A stretch of 64,000 nt of DNA from NCBI GenBank assembly GCA_013399305.1, contig VXAI01000013.1:3087850-3151849 (forward strand). The letters are read 5' to 3'. The position numbers and the translations under genes are program-made. The first letter of the stretch is position 1. Each line of letters starts with the position of its first letter. The notes beneath the pieces were generated by a model. That model worked only from the letters and a program-made list of their open reading frames with translations. It did no database searches and had not been told where the DNA came from. This DNA comes from Rostratula benghalensis (taxonomy: Eukaryota > Chordata > Aves > Charadriiformes > Rostratulidae). This document shows, piece by piece, positions 15,201-25,603 of this stretch.

Positions 15201-18200
15201 CCGCTTTATGTAGAAGAATGGAAAAACAAGAAGGGTAGCCATGGGAGGAATCTTAAATTTAGAGCATTTTGACAGATTTTGTTTTTCTCTCTCTAGGACC
15301 TAGATACTACATCTATGAAGTATCACTATAAACTGATGACAGACTGCAGCTAAACCCCCTATAAATAGGTATTTTTTAAAAGTTAGTGTCTCTTCAGTGT
15401 CTATAAACTAACAATTTTCCAAACTGACAGGCACTGCTTAACAAAACTGTTGCAATCCAAGGAACTCTACTTCCTATTGTTAGTTACATCTACTTAATGA
15501 ACAACAGATTTTAAAATTTTTAAAATTTTTTTTCCCACATGAAAAAGAGGAAATAAGCATGAACTTCCCCAGTCTGTGCAACCTGTTAGTTGCCAGTTTC
15601 AGGATTTTACTACAGGTATGAGGCAAAAAAACCCAATAGAAGTTTATCTGAGTCTTATGAATTTCTAGTACCAGCAGGAAGAAGGAAGTCTTATTTACAT
15701 GTGTCTATTTACCAATCTAGTCACACATAAAACCCTTAACATTGTTACTGAGCTGGAGCAGAGAGGGAAAGGATTCAGCAAAATGAATTAATTTCAATAT
15801 ATATTTTGCAGATGCAGCTATGTCTAATATTTTCACTGAATTCACTAGATTACTAATTCAGAATTGCTCTTAAACACAATTATGCAGAGAACAGTATGGA
15901 CCCACCTTGTGTATGGTTCACAGCTCGTCTTCAACAAAGACAGAAGAACTGGATAATGCTCGTTGCTGCAGTTGTTGAGAGCCTCTTTGTACAGATATGA
16001 AAGCAACTTAACACCCTAAAAAATTGGAATTGGAAAATATTCTAATATTAGGCAACAAACTTCACTACAACTTTAATAACAGTAAGACTCATAAATGCAC
16101 AGCTGTACATGTTCACTAGACACAGAAGGCAGGATTGTTCAGCCCAGAGAAGAGAAGGCTTCAGGGAGACCTTACAGTGCCTTCTTGTACCTGAAGGAGA
16201 CCTACAGGAGAGATGGGGAAGGACTCTATCAGGGAATGTAGTGATAGGACAAGGGATGACGGTTTTAAACTGAAAGAGAGTAAATTTAGATTAGATATCA
16301 GGAAGAAATTCTTTACTGTGAGGGTGGTGAGACACTGGAAGAGGTTGCCCAAGGAAGCTGTGGATGCCCCGTCCCTGGAAGTGCTCAAGACCAGGCTGGA
16401 TGGGGCTTTGAGCAACCTGGTCTAGTGGGAGGTGTCCCTGCCCCTGGTAGGGGAGTTAGATCTAAATGATCTTTAAGGTCCCTTCCAACTCTTAAACTAC
16501 TCTATGGTTCCAAGATTGACTTTCTGTAGCTATCTGCAGTTAAGATCACTTTATCTGAACTAGTTACCTCAAGCTACTGTTATAGCCACTGGAGGGAAAC
16601 AGGTATGCTTAGAGTTGGATTCATTTGACTTGCTGCAAGCATCTCCTTTAGAATTCAGGGAAATGCACTCTAAAGCTTATTTGGGGTTTTTTGTTTACTT
16701 CAGGAATTTGAAAACACAGGATAAACCTCCAAATTTTAAAGTATCTGGACAAGGATCCCGGCACTGAAACTGGAGGTCCAAGGTCCTATCTTTGGTAAGA
16801 GAGACACTAAATATTTCATGTAAAATCCTACCTGATTTGGAACAATATTAACATTGTAAACCAAACAAAACAAAAGCATCAAATTCATTATCACCGTGGG
16901 AAATGTAGAACCAGCTCCACCACTGATCCCCAGCGTTGTTGTTCCTATGCCACAAAGTTCAGCTAAATACCTAAAAAACAGTATTAAACCAGTATTAAAA
17001 TATATGACTATGTAAGAATGCCTGTGTAATACTGTCTCTTTTAGTGAATTTGAAGAAAGAGCACATTTTTTTCTGCTCTGACAGGCTTTAATATTTAATA
17101 TCATGCTCCTACCTCAACTGACGACCTAATTTTCTGAAGAGGAAGCTGATCGTTAGAAGACTTAAAGTGGGAGGTGTTGACAAAACACAGGCTCGGTAAT
17201 ACTGAAGATACTTTCTCAGCCCACTTGTGAATGCCTAGTATCAACAGAAAATAAAAAACCTTACTGTTAAAGGTGTAGATAACCTATCTAGGTCTCACAT
17301 CAATTGCATCAGCATGAAAACAAACCTTTTACTGAACAGGTAAGAGGAACGTGTATATCAAAGTAAGGGGAAAGTGAGAGTCCATGCCATTTCGCAAGCT
17401 CAAATTAGCCAGGTGACTCTTTTATACTCTGTATACACCCCATGTGTAGGGCCTGCAACCACACACAGTACTACAAAGTATCTTGGTTCAGCTTCTTTGA
17501 ATTGCTCTTTGAGGAGCTCCTCATTCTCCAACAGCTACAATATGAACCTGCGGAAACCCGTTTCCTTACTTTCACGCCTAAACTGGATACTGGAAAAAAC
17601 TCATCTACAACTCATCTAACAAGACAAAGAGAGAGACCTTCTTATGCAGTTTCTGTTAACATTGCTGCAAATCTAATCTTCAGAAAGAATACATTTTCAT
17701 AACCAATCCTAACTTCATTCTATGCATTAAAAAGAGATGAAAGCACTTGATATTGCAAAGCATACATACAACTCAGCATAACATATGGAGGACTGAAAGG
17801 GAAAATTTGCACTAAATTCTGAACTGAGAAAAAATTATTAAAGCTATTATATATATACACATACTGCATTAAGAAAGTTCTCGTATTTTTATTTTATACA
17901 TCTTAATGTATAAATATGTAATGGTTTTAGAACATCTAAAAATGGTATTGCTTTATTCCTCAGCAGGACGTGACTAAACAAATCACACTTCAGGTAATGA
18001 AGATCTTTCACCACGTGTTTCAGTGCAAGCAAGCCCTAAGCACCCAGAGCTGTGATTTAAACACAGTGGCACCGTGCATTGCTGACCTGGGATGAGCATT
18101 ACATTTCAAATGCAACATAAAACTCACTTGCAGTTTTGCAGAATGAAGAAATTTCATCTTTACACGAAAGCAAGGATACCTTCTCTACCTGAGATAATTG

Positions 18201-21200
18201 GACATTAGATCTAGATGACCTAATACAATTGCTTTACCTGAAACACAAGTCCTTTGCTGTATGAAGAGTCTAAAACTGGCTGAAGAGAAAAACGACTCAG
18301 TCGTGTGTAATAGGTTCCATACTCTGCAACTTCCGAGAGCAGGTTGTGCATTGTCTCTGGTGAAGTTCCAGATACATATACACCTTCCTTTATCACAAAT
18401 GTCTGAGCAGCCTAAAAAGAAGGGGAGAAAAAAAAAAAAAAAAGGCTGTATTCTGATTTAAAATAGCAAATTTTTATACACAAAAGTAACAGGAGACAAA
18501 ATCTTTCAGTTTAGATGCTCTGGTGGCTGAGACTATATAGCTAGGACAGTGTGATAAAATTACTGAATTGTAGCAAAATTTCAGGAATATGAATAGTATT
18601 TTCAAATATACAGAATAAGAATCCTTATCTAATTCCTTAAAGAAAATCCAACTACAAAACTATTTGTACATCTGTTTTCAAGTATTCATAAACCCATTTT
18701 CCCTTAGAGGACTACAAATGCTCCTAGCCTATCACAATACGTAGCCCTTGGGTCACATTCAACTTTTTAACAATACCCACAACTGCAGGATTCCAGGAGA
18801 AATAAATGCATTGAAGAGGAAACCTCTGCAAAGAAAGAAAGAAAGAAAGAAAAAGCCACAACCAAGTGCAGTTAAAAATCTTCCATACCTGATTAAGTGA
18901 AAATGTAGTGGATACCACACCAATGAGGACATTCAAGACATCCTTAACCAGTTCAGGTTCTTTCATTAGCACCAGCTGTGGGAGCTGAAGTACAGTACTA
19001 CTGAACAGTTGCAATTCCCCTTCTCGAAGTTTGTAAAATTTGTCAAAAGCTTCTCTTCCAGCTTCAGTAAGATACGGTTCCTCTTTTTTACCAGGTGGGC
19101 TGTGTCAGAGTAAACACAACGTTACAAGGTGGTTATACAAAAAGAAGGAAATGTACCTCCCAAAGGAAAGAAAAGCCATTTCAGAATTTTACACAGCCAG
19201 TGCTGACCACAGCAAAAGCTACCTGTATTACAGTACATTGTCAAGGGAATGTGTGTTCTGTCAATGAAACTCTAGCTCCAACTCAGTACAGTGAAGAAAT
19301 AGGTAGATAATTTGAACATCGGTTCAGAGACAGAAACCTGGACAAACAATTTACCAGATTCTTTTGTGGCCTTCCCTGATACAGTTTTCACATTAGGAAA
19401 ATGAGGTCAATGTATACCAGATTTCCAGGGTCCATGACTGGCATAATGACTTGTATTAATACACTTTAGCTCTTCCCAGCAAGGATTACTACCCCCTCCA
19501 AAATTATTCCAAAGGTTCTGAATTCTAGTAGGTATCAGGCACATGGTCTATATTTGTCTCTAAAGATCCTTACAGTCTAAATGGCAGGAAGAAAAACTGT
19601 CTCAAACTAGGAAAAAAGCCAGAGTGTGCTACTGTGGCTTTGAAAAATCAGATCAAGGATTTTCTGAGTTTCTGAGCTTCTCAGGCTCATAGTTGAAAAA
19701 GAGGACTGTGTAACACTACAACAGACACATCACTAGGATTATTACTAAAAATTTCACAAAACATACAAAGCAGTTTCTCCAAGAATCAGGCACATCACTA
19801 TCCATAAAAAAACAAAAGGAAAACACCTGCCTTTTTTTTTTTCTCCTTCCATTTTAGGGAAGTTTGTAAGCTTTAACAGGGCTATATAGAACCTTCTCTC
19901 AGGACATGCATCTTCTGCTCAACGGCCAAAAGAACAAGTCCAGCTGCACTATCAAGAAGTCTGTTATAATAATTTCTGATTTGGTTCCAGAGAAGGAAAA
20001 GGAACATCATACTGTACAATACTAGGAGATGTGGGTTTAATTATTCTAGTGCTCTGCAACTACCACTTTCACTTTTGAAACTGAAAATACGGAATCATTT
20101 TACACTGAGACAAATCACATAGTGCACAAGTCAGATTAGTTAGACAATTGTTGCATTTCACACAAACAGCAAGTGCTCCCATAATCCCTTCAGTGTTTTT
20201 AACAGAGATCATTTCACCTCTTCCTATGAAACAGCTGCAATCTAAGAACCAGACCTTTACTCCTTACTCCATCATTAATGCAGTATATTGAATTCTGTGA
20301 ATTAAATATGAACACTTCATTATTTATACCAATGTCACTCGGATCTAAGATGACATGCACATTTGTACATTTGCATACAATGCATAATTTAGGTTTGCCA
20401 GTACCATCAGATACATACTACCCAATTCTTTCCCAACATCTTCGTTTGCTGGGTCCATACGTAAGCACTGCATCCCACAAGTCTATGTCTGGGGTCATGC
20501 TCGGCTCTGACTGAGAATCAGGGGTGAGATTGGACGCTGACTGGAATCCCTCATCTTCTGACTGGTCTATACTCTGGGGAACCTGTCAGAGAGAGTTCAA
20601 ACGTTACATATGAAAGCATTTTACTGAAGTAACATATGCTAATAAAGAAGATGCTTGATCATTCATGATCTACAACCTCAGCCTATGTTGTCCACCCTCC
20701 CTTTGTATCTATTTTAAGTTTTGTCCTGTAAGCACTCTTTTCATTTGCTAAATCTCTACAGGTATTAATGTCTAAAGATAAAACAATAATCACTATCAAA
20801 ACAATATACTAAGTTTGTTGGTGTTAAACTTGAAACTTACTCCTTTGGTAAGAGTGTAGTTCCACAAATGGACAATCTGAGATTGTGATATTCAACAATA
20901 CCTAACACTAATAAAACCATACTGCTCTGTATTTAATTTGTGCAAATGATCCAGGCCCTAATTCTTCTAATTTGTAAACATTTTCTTACCAGTGACTAAC
21001 ATAGTTTGTTCTCTTATGCTTATTCATATGCAGAAATTCTGCAGGTGTCCAAACAGTGTATATACCATATCCTCAACTCCCACTCAGCAAGAGTTGTATG
21101 TGCAGAGTAGTATTTAATTTTAGTAAAAGATAATCACACCCACACAAAAAGCAGCATGTTCTTCAAGAAATTGCAAATTTTCCAGTCTGATGGAAAGAGC

Positions 21201-22806
21201 ACAGCACTTACTCAGAAAGGTTCTGCCTCCCCTAAATTACAACTTATATCTGTATGTGCACTTTGAATGGCAAAAGGGTTTTTCTCTTTTAACGTGTCTG
21301 CCTTCAGGTTTCAATTAAGACCTTGAGTTAAGAGAATGGCAGGAGGTAGCCATATGCTAAGTAGAAGGAATAAAATGAGGATTAAAAGTATAGAAATACA
21401 CAAAACCTACCCGGACACAGTAAAAATGTAAAAAAAAGAAAAAAAAAGCCCAAAAACTGTATCTGGTACCTACTGGGGATAAAACATAGCAAAAATAAAC
21501 AGACTGGACAGCAAAAGGGGAAATGAAGACATAGTAGAAACTGAATACACCGAAAAGGCTCAGTGAAATATAATAAATGAACGAAATGTGTTAAGCTACA
21601 ACAAACCAAGAACAAAATACAACAGGTTAGGTAATGTAACCTGAACAGCAGAACACATACATACAGACAGGAATGCTTACTCAGCCAGGCTGCCTAAACA
21701 GCACCAAGTAAGCCACAAGGCAAAGGGGTTCCATGTACAATGCAGGCAAAATTGCAAGCAAAAGATTACTCGAGTGGGGAAGGCACAGGCACAGCTGATG
21801 GCTTAACTTCATAAAGCCTGTGGCCACACGATGGGTTTGTACACAGTTACAGGACAAGATCAAGGGTTTTGTTATCACACATCTCTGTATCCAAAAAGCT
21901 TGTCTGCTCCTTGGCAAAGGATCCCCGCTCCATCTAAAACTCCAACACTGGAGGCTTCTATTACAGATGAAAGCACTACCTGTGTTTTAAACTACGGTTT
22001 AGTAGTGGCATATTGAAAGCATGCACGCGCTCTTAAGCCCAAACCAAATGACACCATACTTTAATTGCAAGTCCAGACAAATCTGCGTTGTCGGGCACTG
22101 GTGGCAAATCCAACTTGATGTCCATATCGTAGGTACGGCTGTGGACAAGGGCACCGAAGAGCGAGACCCGCGTTTCTTTCTCAAACTTGTCACCAGCTGG
22201 GTAGTTCTGTGAGAACATCCCCATGGCCGGGAGGCCAGTGCCAGGCGCAGCCTCCATTATCTGGAGAGTCTTTTGAATTGCGTCGTTGAAGTGACACTCC
22301 TCGTTGGTTATGAGAGATTGTATATCGGCTTCAAAGACACTGACATCGTAATAATCATAACCCTGATATTTGACATTCCTCCCAACATATTTGTTGTTCA
22401 GAAAATAGTCCTTTTTTTGCGGCACAAGCTGAGGAGGACCTGTTCCAGCGAGTTGTACCAAGAGATCCAAGACAGAATTAACTTCAGTGAATGGTAAGCA
22501 TTCCCTTGTTTCCAGTTCCTCCACGAGATTCTCCAGTCTATCCGCTTGAGCACCTAGGCCACCAACTCTCAAGTTGAAAGACAGCATCAAAATTTTGTTT
22601 TTCACTGGAAGCCTGGAAACGTTTGATTGCAGTCTACGGGCCTCGTCTTGAAAAAGATTTATGAACAGGGCATTGTAAGCAACCCTTTTCAGGTTTTGCT
22701 TAGCCCTCCTCTTGCTGATCTTCCGCCGGCCCAGGTGGACCTTCCATGGCAAACCTGCCAAATGTGCTTCACACAAATCATTGAACAACTGCGTGATGCT
22801 CTCCAT
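1..22806 (-). CDS. TUBGCP6: TUBGCP6, gamma-tubulin complex component 6 (3' end cut by window edge)
   Basis: GCP6 is a large subunit of the gamma-tubulin ring complex, which nucleates microtubules at centrosomes and other organising centres. The start ATG at 22806 opens a protein beginning MESITQLFNDLCEAHLAG, matching the vertebrate GCP6 N-terminus. Splicing 25 exons gives 5216 coding nucleotides in one continuous frame, about 1738 residues. The frame stops two bases into the next codon at position 1, so only two or three codons and the stop are missing. Domains in order: N-terminal gamma-tubulin-complex (GRIP1-like) region from roughly residue 350 to 640; a Lys/Glu/Arg-rich helical, coiled-coil-like region at about 660-805; 27-residue tandem repeats at 1006-1194; and a C-terminal GRIP2 region from about 1360 to the end. 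The family identity is secure. The human protein is somewhat longer, mainly in the low-complexity and repeat region. Confidence 0.96.
175..205 (+). repeat. Long A-run in the last TUBGCP6 intron
   Basis: About 29 consecutive A residues follow TTAACTT, some 90 bases from the acceptor of the last TUBGCP6 exon. On the transcript strand this is a T-run well upstream of that acceptor. It may be the tail of an old retroposed sequence or a simple homopolymer; no body is recognisable next to it. Confidence 0.8.
3023..3215 (-). other. TUBGCP6: Non-canonical GC donor of the TUBGCP6 intron after exon 23 (5' part of intron)
   Basis: The exon coding for the segment ending in AIFR stops at 3212 and is followed on the minus strand by GCAAGC rather than GT. 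The next exon starts at 2099 after a normal CTGTCAG acceptor. Joining there gives the expected AG+G arginine codon and continues GLLTEKAAPVMN in frame. The first GT downstream would add ten bases and break the frame. The exon end (CAG) and the following GCAAG fit the usual GC-AG intron consensus. Confidence 0.8.
8425..8991 (-). repeat. TUBGCP6: In-frame 81-bp tandem repeats encoding seven 27-residue GCP6 units
   Basis: Inside the large exon, seven consecutive 81-bp units encode residues about 1006-1194. Unit starts on the minus strand are 8991, 8910, 8829, 8748, 8667, 8586 and 8505. The core reads RPRWNIHGHAS followed by a short IKIG- or IRVG-type ending. Units 1 and 3-6 are close to identical in the core. 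Units 2 (PRSSPYGHSS) and 7 (SRWSPFGHAS) are diverged, and a degenerate eighth unit may follow at 8424. Human GCP6 is known for a comparable array, annotated there as nine units, and the region has been reported as a target of the centriole kinase PLK4. Confidence 0.93.
16125..16512 (+). mobile_element. CR1 LINE, 3'-end fragment (antisense in TUBGCP6 intron)
   Basis: About 390 bases match the familiar avian CR1 3' end. The landmarks are AGATATCAGGAAGAAATTC, then GAGGGTGGTGAGACACTGGA, then CTGGATGGGGCTTTGAGCAA, then CCCTTCCAACTC near the end, and a terminal TCTATGG-type motif. It is 5'-truncated, as most CR1 copies are, and lies between TUBGCP6 exons 16015-15906 and 16970-16895 in antisense orientation. 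Short open frames across it are remnants of the element and are not host genes. Confidence 0.9.
18831..18853 (+). repeat. (GAAA)n microsatellite
   Basis: About six AAAG units lie in the TUBGCP6 intron, 36 bases past the donor of the exon ending at 18889. On the transcript strand it reads as a CTTT pyrimidine tract. Confidence 0.9.
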
Positions 22807-23541
22807 TTCAAATCCCACTGTCAGGTTCCAGCAGGTACAGTCCGGGTCTCTGGTCTCATGTGACAACCTGAAAAATACCAGGAGAAGGAAAAACCACTTG
22901 TACCATGTGTCCTGATGAGCATGCTTCAACTTAAAGAGAGACAGGCCAAAATGAGAGAGAAGAAAACTGGCCTAGCACATATTTAGGTCGTGAGCTATAA
23001 AAATAACACCATGACTTTGATCACTGGCAAAGTGATGGGGGTGCAAGTTTAATTCCAGACGCCTGATTTTGCTGGGCAGATTGACACAGGACAGAGACGG
23101 ATGTCCTGATCTAACGCAGGATACATGCGGGGACACCTCCAAAACCTTCACCATCCCAGCTCTTCTCAGGAGACCCACCACCATCACCACCTCCCCCCCC
23201 CCTGCCCAGCGCCCTCGGCAGAAGCCACGGGGCAACTGCGGAGCGCGGGAGAGATGTGGGCAAGAAGACGCGGGCGCTGATGGTGACAGGCAGCGCAGGG
23301 CTGGCCTGCGCGACACCGGCCATCCCCCGGGAGGCTCTGAAGCACCCACCGAAAAACTGCGGGGGACGCCGGCACCGCCCCGGCGGCGGGGGATCCCTAG
23401 GGAGCAAGCTGGGCCCCCCACCCCCTTCCACCTCCCGAAACGCCTGCCGGACTCCCCGCACCCCCACAGCCGGGGCAGGCCGACACCATCCCCCGCACAG
23501 CCCTGCCGCCCCGGGCCCCTTCCACCCTTCTCCCGCCGTAC

Positions 23542-23620
23542 CTGGGGCTGCTCCCCGGGGGCCGGTGACAGCACCGCCGCCGCCGCCGCCACCTCCTTCC
23601 CTCAGCGCCGCGCGCGGCGC
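23542..23620 (-). other. TUBGCP6: TUBGCP6 non-coding first exon (5' UTR), approximate 5' end
   Basis: On the minus strand a good donor (CCCCAG then GTACGG) ends an exon at 23542 inside the CpG island. It pairs with the acceptor TTTTTCAG before 22867, so the first coding exon would carry about 60 bases of 5' UTR ahead of the ATG at 22806. The upstream limit of the exon is not visible in the sequence. I placed it just below the CRE element because CpG-island genes usually start within tens of bases of such sites. Confidence 0.55.
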
Positions 23621-23680
23621 CGCTGACGTCACCGGAGCGCGACGGGCCGCGGCGCGGGAGAGGCGGCGGCGGCGGCGGGG
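23573..23680. repeat. Facing GCC and GGC triplet runs in the TUBGCP6 promoter
   Basis: A run of about six CCG triplets (23573-23592) and a run of about five to six GGC triplets (23661-23680) lie about 70 bases apart in complementary orientation, with the CRE site between them. The left run is near or in the TUBGCP6 5' UTR. Confidence 0.8.
23624..23631. promoter_or_regulatory. Consensus CRE/ATF site TGACGTCA
   Basis: A perfect eight-base palindrome TGACGTCA, the consensus for CREB/ATF family bZIP factors, lies in the CpG island about 80 bases upstream of the TUBGCP6 first-exon donor. This is the normal position for a functional CRE relative to a start site. Binding is inferred. Confidence 0.6.
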
Positions 23681-23900
23681 GTGTGCTGTGGCGGCGAGGC
23701 TCCCCGGGTCTGCTGTCGGGGCCTGTCCTCCCTGTAACGGACCCCCGGGCAGAGCGGCGGCGTTCCCGGTCCGTGACACGCCGTGGGCCCGCGGGTCTGC
23801 GTGTCTCCTTCCCCTGCCTGCCGCTGGGCCCTCCCTTATCCCCACGCTGCGGTAACGGCGCGTCCCCGGGCCCACTCTCCGCGCAGGGCGGCCTAAGCGC

Positions 23901-24870
23901 CGGTACAAAACCCGCCGAGACAAGACAGGTGACGATTTCTTACACCGGTTCCTGCCACACTTGTAACCCTGTCACTCCATTTGCAAGAGCAACTTGGTGA
24001 ACTACACCGGTATCGCATCCCGGCCTGGGGAATACAAAGCTGCAGGCGGCGCTCCCAAATGCACTCCACCACATTTTTTTTTTTTAAAAGCGTACTTTTA
24101 ATTCTTGGCTTAACAACTTTGATCAAGATCTCAGAAAAATACAGATCAAAATACAACATGGGTGTCATTCAAACACTGGCTGTAGAAATTCAGTGCCTGT
24201 AGAAATTTCATTGAATGAAGGCAGGTAAACAGGAATGAGATTTCTGAGAAAATACTTCTTGAACATGATTACTTGCTGAAAAAAGTTTGTGTTTTTTCAA
24301 GTATTGAATAAACCAACAAATCTCCTGTTCTGAAAAGTTTTGGAAGCTAAAAGAAATACTTTTTGCAACTGGAACGTAAAGAAATTCTGAACTGAGCACC
24401 TTTGTGTTCTTCAGCTTTTGCTGGTGAAAATGTTTGATGTGGCTTTCAGTTTCTTTTGAAATAGATTACAAGGATTTGGTACCATGTCCCACCCAGCAGT
24501 AACTGAAAGCCACTAGGAATGAGAAGGGAATGGCAAGGAACAGGCATAAAAAGAGAAGACAGATTTGGTTATTCATAAAGTTGATCCCAGTAACAACAGG
24601 AGTATAAGCTTTGAAGTGTTTAAAATCAAAAGGTCACGTTATTGAAGTCACAGTCACAGAGAAGTGCTGTTGAGAGTGAGCCCTAAATTGTACCTGGGAT
24701 GTTCCAAAACAAGGCACACAATGGCTGTTGCCTAGATAGGGATGTTTGTTTAATTTTGAGAATTCACATGATGTCAGCCTTAGGCCACAGCCACATCTCT
24801 GTGGGGGCTGCAGTTGCATTTGTTATACAGAGAATTTACATTTGAAAAGAGAGCAGAGTGAAGCACACTT
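23901..24870. other. Intergenic stretch between TUBGCP6 promoter and HDAC10 3' end
   Basis: About 1 kb of ordinary sequence with a short T-run near 24074-24085. I see no exon, RNA gene or recognisable repeat. The two minus-strand genes are arranged so that HDAC10 transcription runs towards the TUBGCP6 promoter. Confidence 0.6.
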
Positions 24871-24878
24871 TATGCAGC

Positions 24879-24884
24879 TTTATT
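24879..24884 (-). terminator. Possible HDAC10 poly(A) signal AATAAA
   Basis: On the minus strand the hexamer AATAAA occurs here, the first canonical one I found downstream of the proposed HDAC10 stop at 25578. It would give a 3' UTR of about 700 bases and place cleavage roughly 1.2 kb before the TUBGCP6 promoter. Position is the only evidence. Confidence 0.35.
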
Positions 24885-25577
24885 CAATAATGTATTTGTA
24901 ATTTTAGGTATGCCAAGTATTTTTTCCTCTCACGTCTGGTGTAGCTCAGGAAATTAAACTGATCTCACCCAGAGAGGTGTGATGCAGGGAATGCACACTG
25001 TAGAGCTCACTGTTCTTAACTCCTTGCAATTGACAATTACTGCTGAGAAAAACCTGAAAGAATAGACCACGTTGGGCGAATCTTTCAAAGCAGATTGCAA
25101 AATGAAATTTCATTCATCTGAAGGGCCTGTTCTTAAGTTTGAACTCCCCATGACATGGCGATGGTGGTGGCAGCAGTGCAAGCTTTTTGGTATTGTGTAG
25201 AGTGGTACTAAAATGTTTTGGCTGCTCTGCTTGCTCATTTCAGATTCCTGTCTTCTGGACTTCTTTAACATTCGTGCAGTCAAGCTACTGCATGTGTAAA
25301 GCTGACTCTACAGTCTTGCAAATGACACAGGCCCCAGTTTGCAGCAATGAAGTACAGGAGTTGTTCTCGAGTGTCAGTCTTGAGTAATTACTGCCAGTAC
25401 AGCACTTGCAAAGACAGCCCTCTAGACTGACAGTATGGAATTTAAGTATTTTAAAAACAGGAGACAAATGCGAATTGCTCTTACTCTGGTTAGAGATTGA
25501 CCATCTCTTTTCCTGATTATTTTAAAAGGCAAAGTGAACAGCAAGACATTTTCTTTTCTTCTGTTGTATAAATGAAG

Positions 25578-25603
25578 TCAAATTCTTGAAATCCCATCTT
25601 TCA
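25578..25603 (-). other. HDAC10: Candidate terminal coding exon of HDAC10
   Basis: The exon ending at 26328 stops one base into a codon, just after WKMLQCS, and has a good GTAAGT donor. The best following acceptor I see is a pyrimidine-rich TTCTTTTCAG before 25603. It continues in phase for eight residues, VKDGISRI, and a TGA at 25580-25578. The human protein likewise ends a few residues after this cysteine. A possible poly(A) signal lies about 700 bases downstream. No conserved sequence confirms this exon. Reading through the donor instead would add a longer, unrelated tail. Confidence 0.42.

Larger units (their letters stand above)
1..22867 (-). other. TUBGCP6: TUBGCP6 coding exon map (25 coding exons)
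   Basis: Exons in transcript order, placed by AG/GT sites, phase and GCP6 homology: 22867-22060 (ATG 22806), 20582-20422, 19099-18889, 18411-18238, 17234-17113, 16970-16895, 16015-15906, 14120-14029, 13931-13792, 12099-11950, 11268-11187, 11109-11021, 10836-10721, 10076-9938, 9848-9732, 9480-8172, 7781-7726, 7465-7276, 6999-6831, 5491-5350, 4232-4038, 3791-3659, 3425-3212, 2099-1900, 82-1. Cumulative phase agrees at every junction. Every donor is GT except the one after 3212, which is GC. The sixteenth coding exon (1309 bp) carries the repeats and much of the fast-evolving linker. Introns otherwise hold AT-rich unique sequence, short A- or T-runs and one CR1. Confidence 0.9.
23130..23900. promoter_or_regulatory. 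CpG island promoter of TUBGCP6
   Basis: About 700 bases are strongly GC-rich and CpG-dense, with runs of GCC/GGC triplets, in an otherwise AT-rich window. It covers the non-coding first exon and upstream flank of TUBGCP6. No TATA box is visible. A perfect CRE/ATF palindrome lies at 23624-23631. Long open frames here on both strands come from base composition and match no protein I recognise. A divergent plus-strand transcript is possible but nothing supports a coding one. Confidence 0.85.

Noticed and set aside
16161..16425. Open frames on both strands near 16.2-16.4 kb
   Set aside because: They lie entirely within a CR1 3' end and reflect that repeat.
23111..23923. Long open frames on both strands in the CpG island (up to 270 codons)
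   Set aside because: They are Arg/Pro/Gly/Ala-rich products of GC-rich DNA in several overlapping frames, and stop codons are expected to be rare there.
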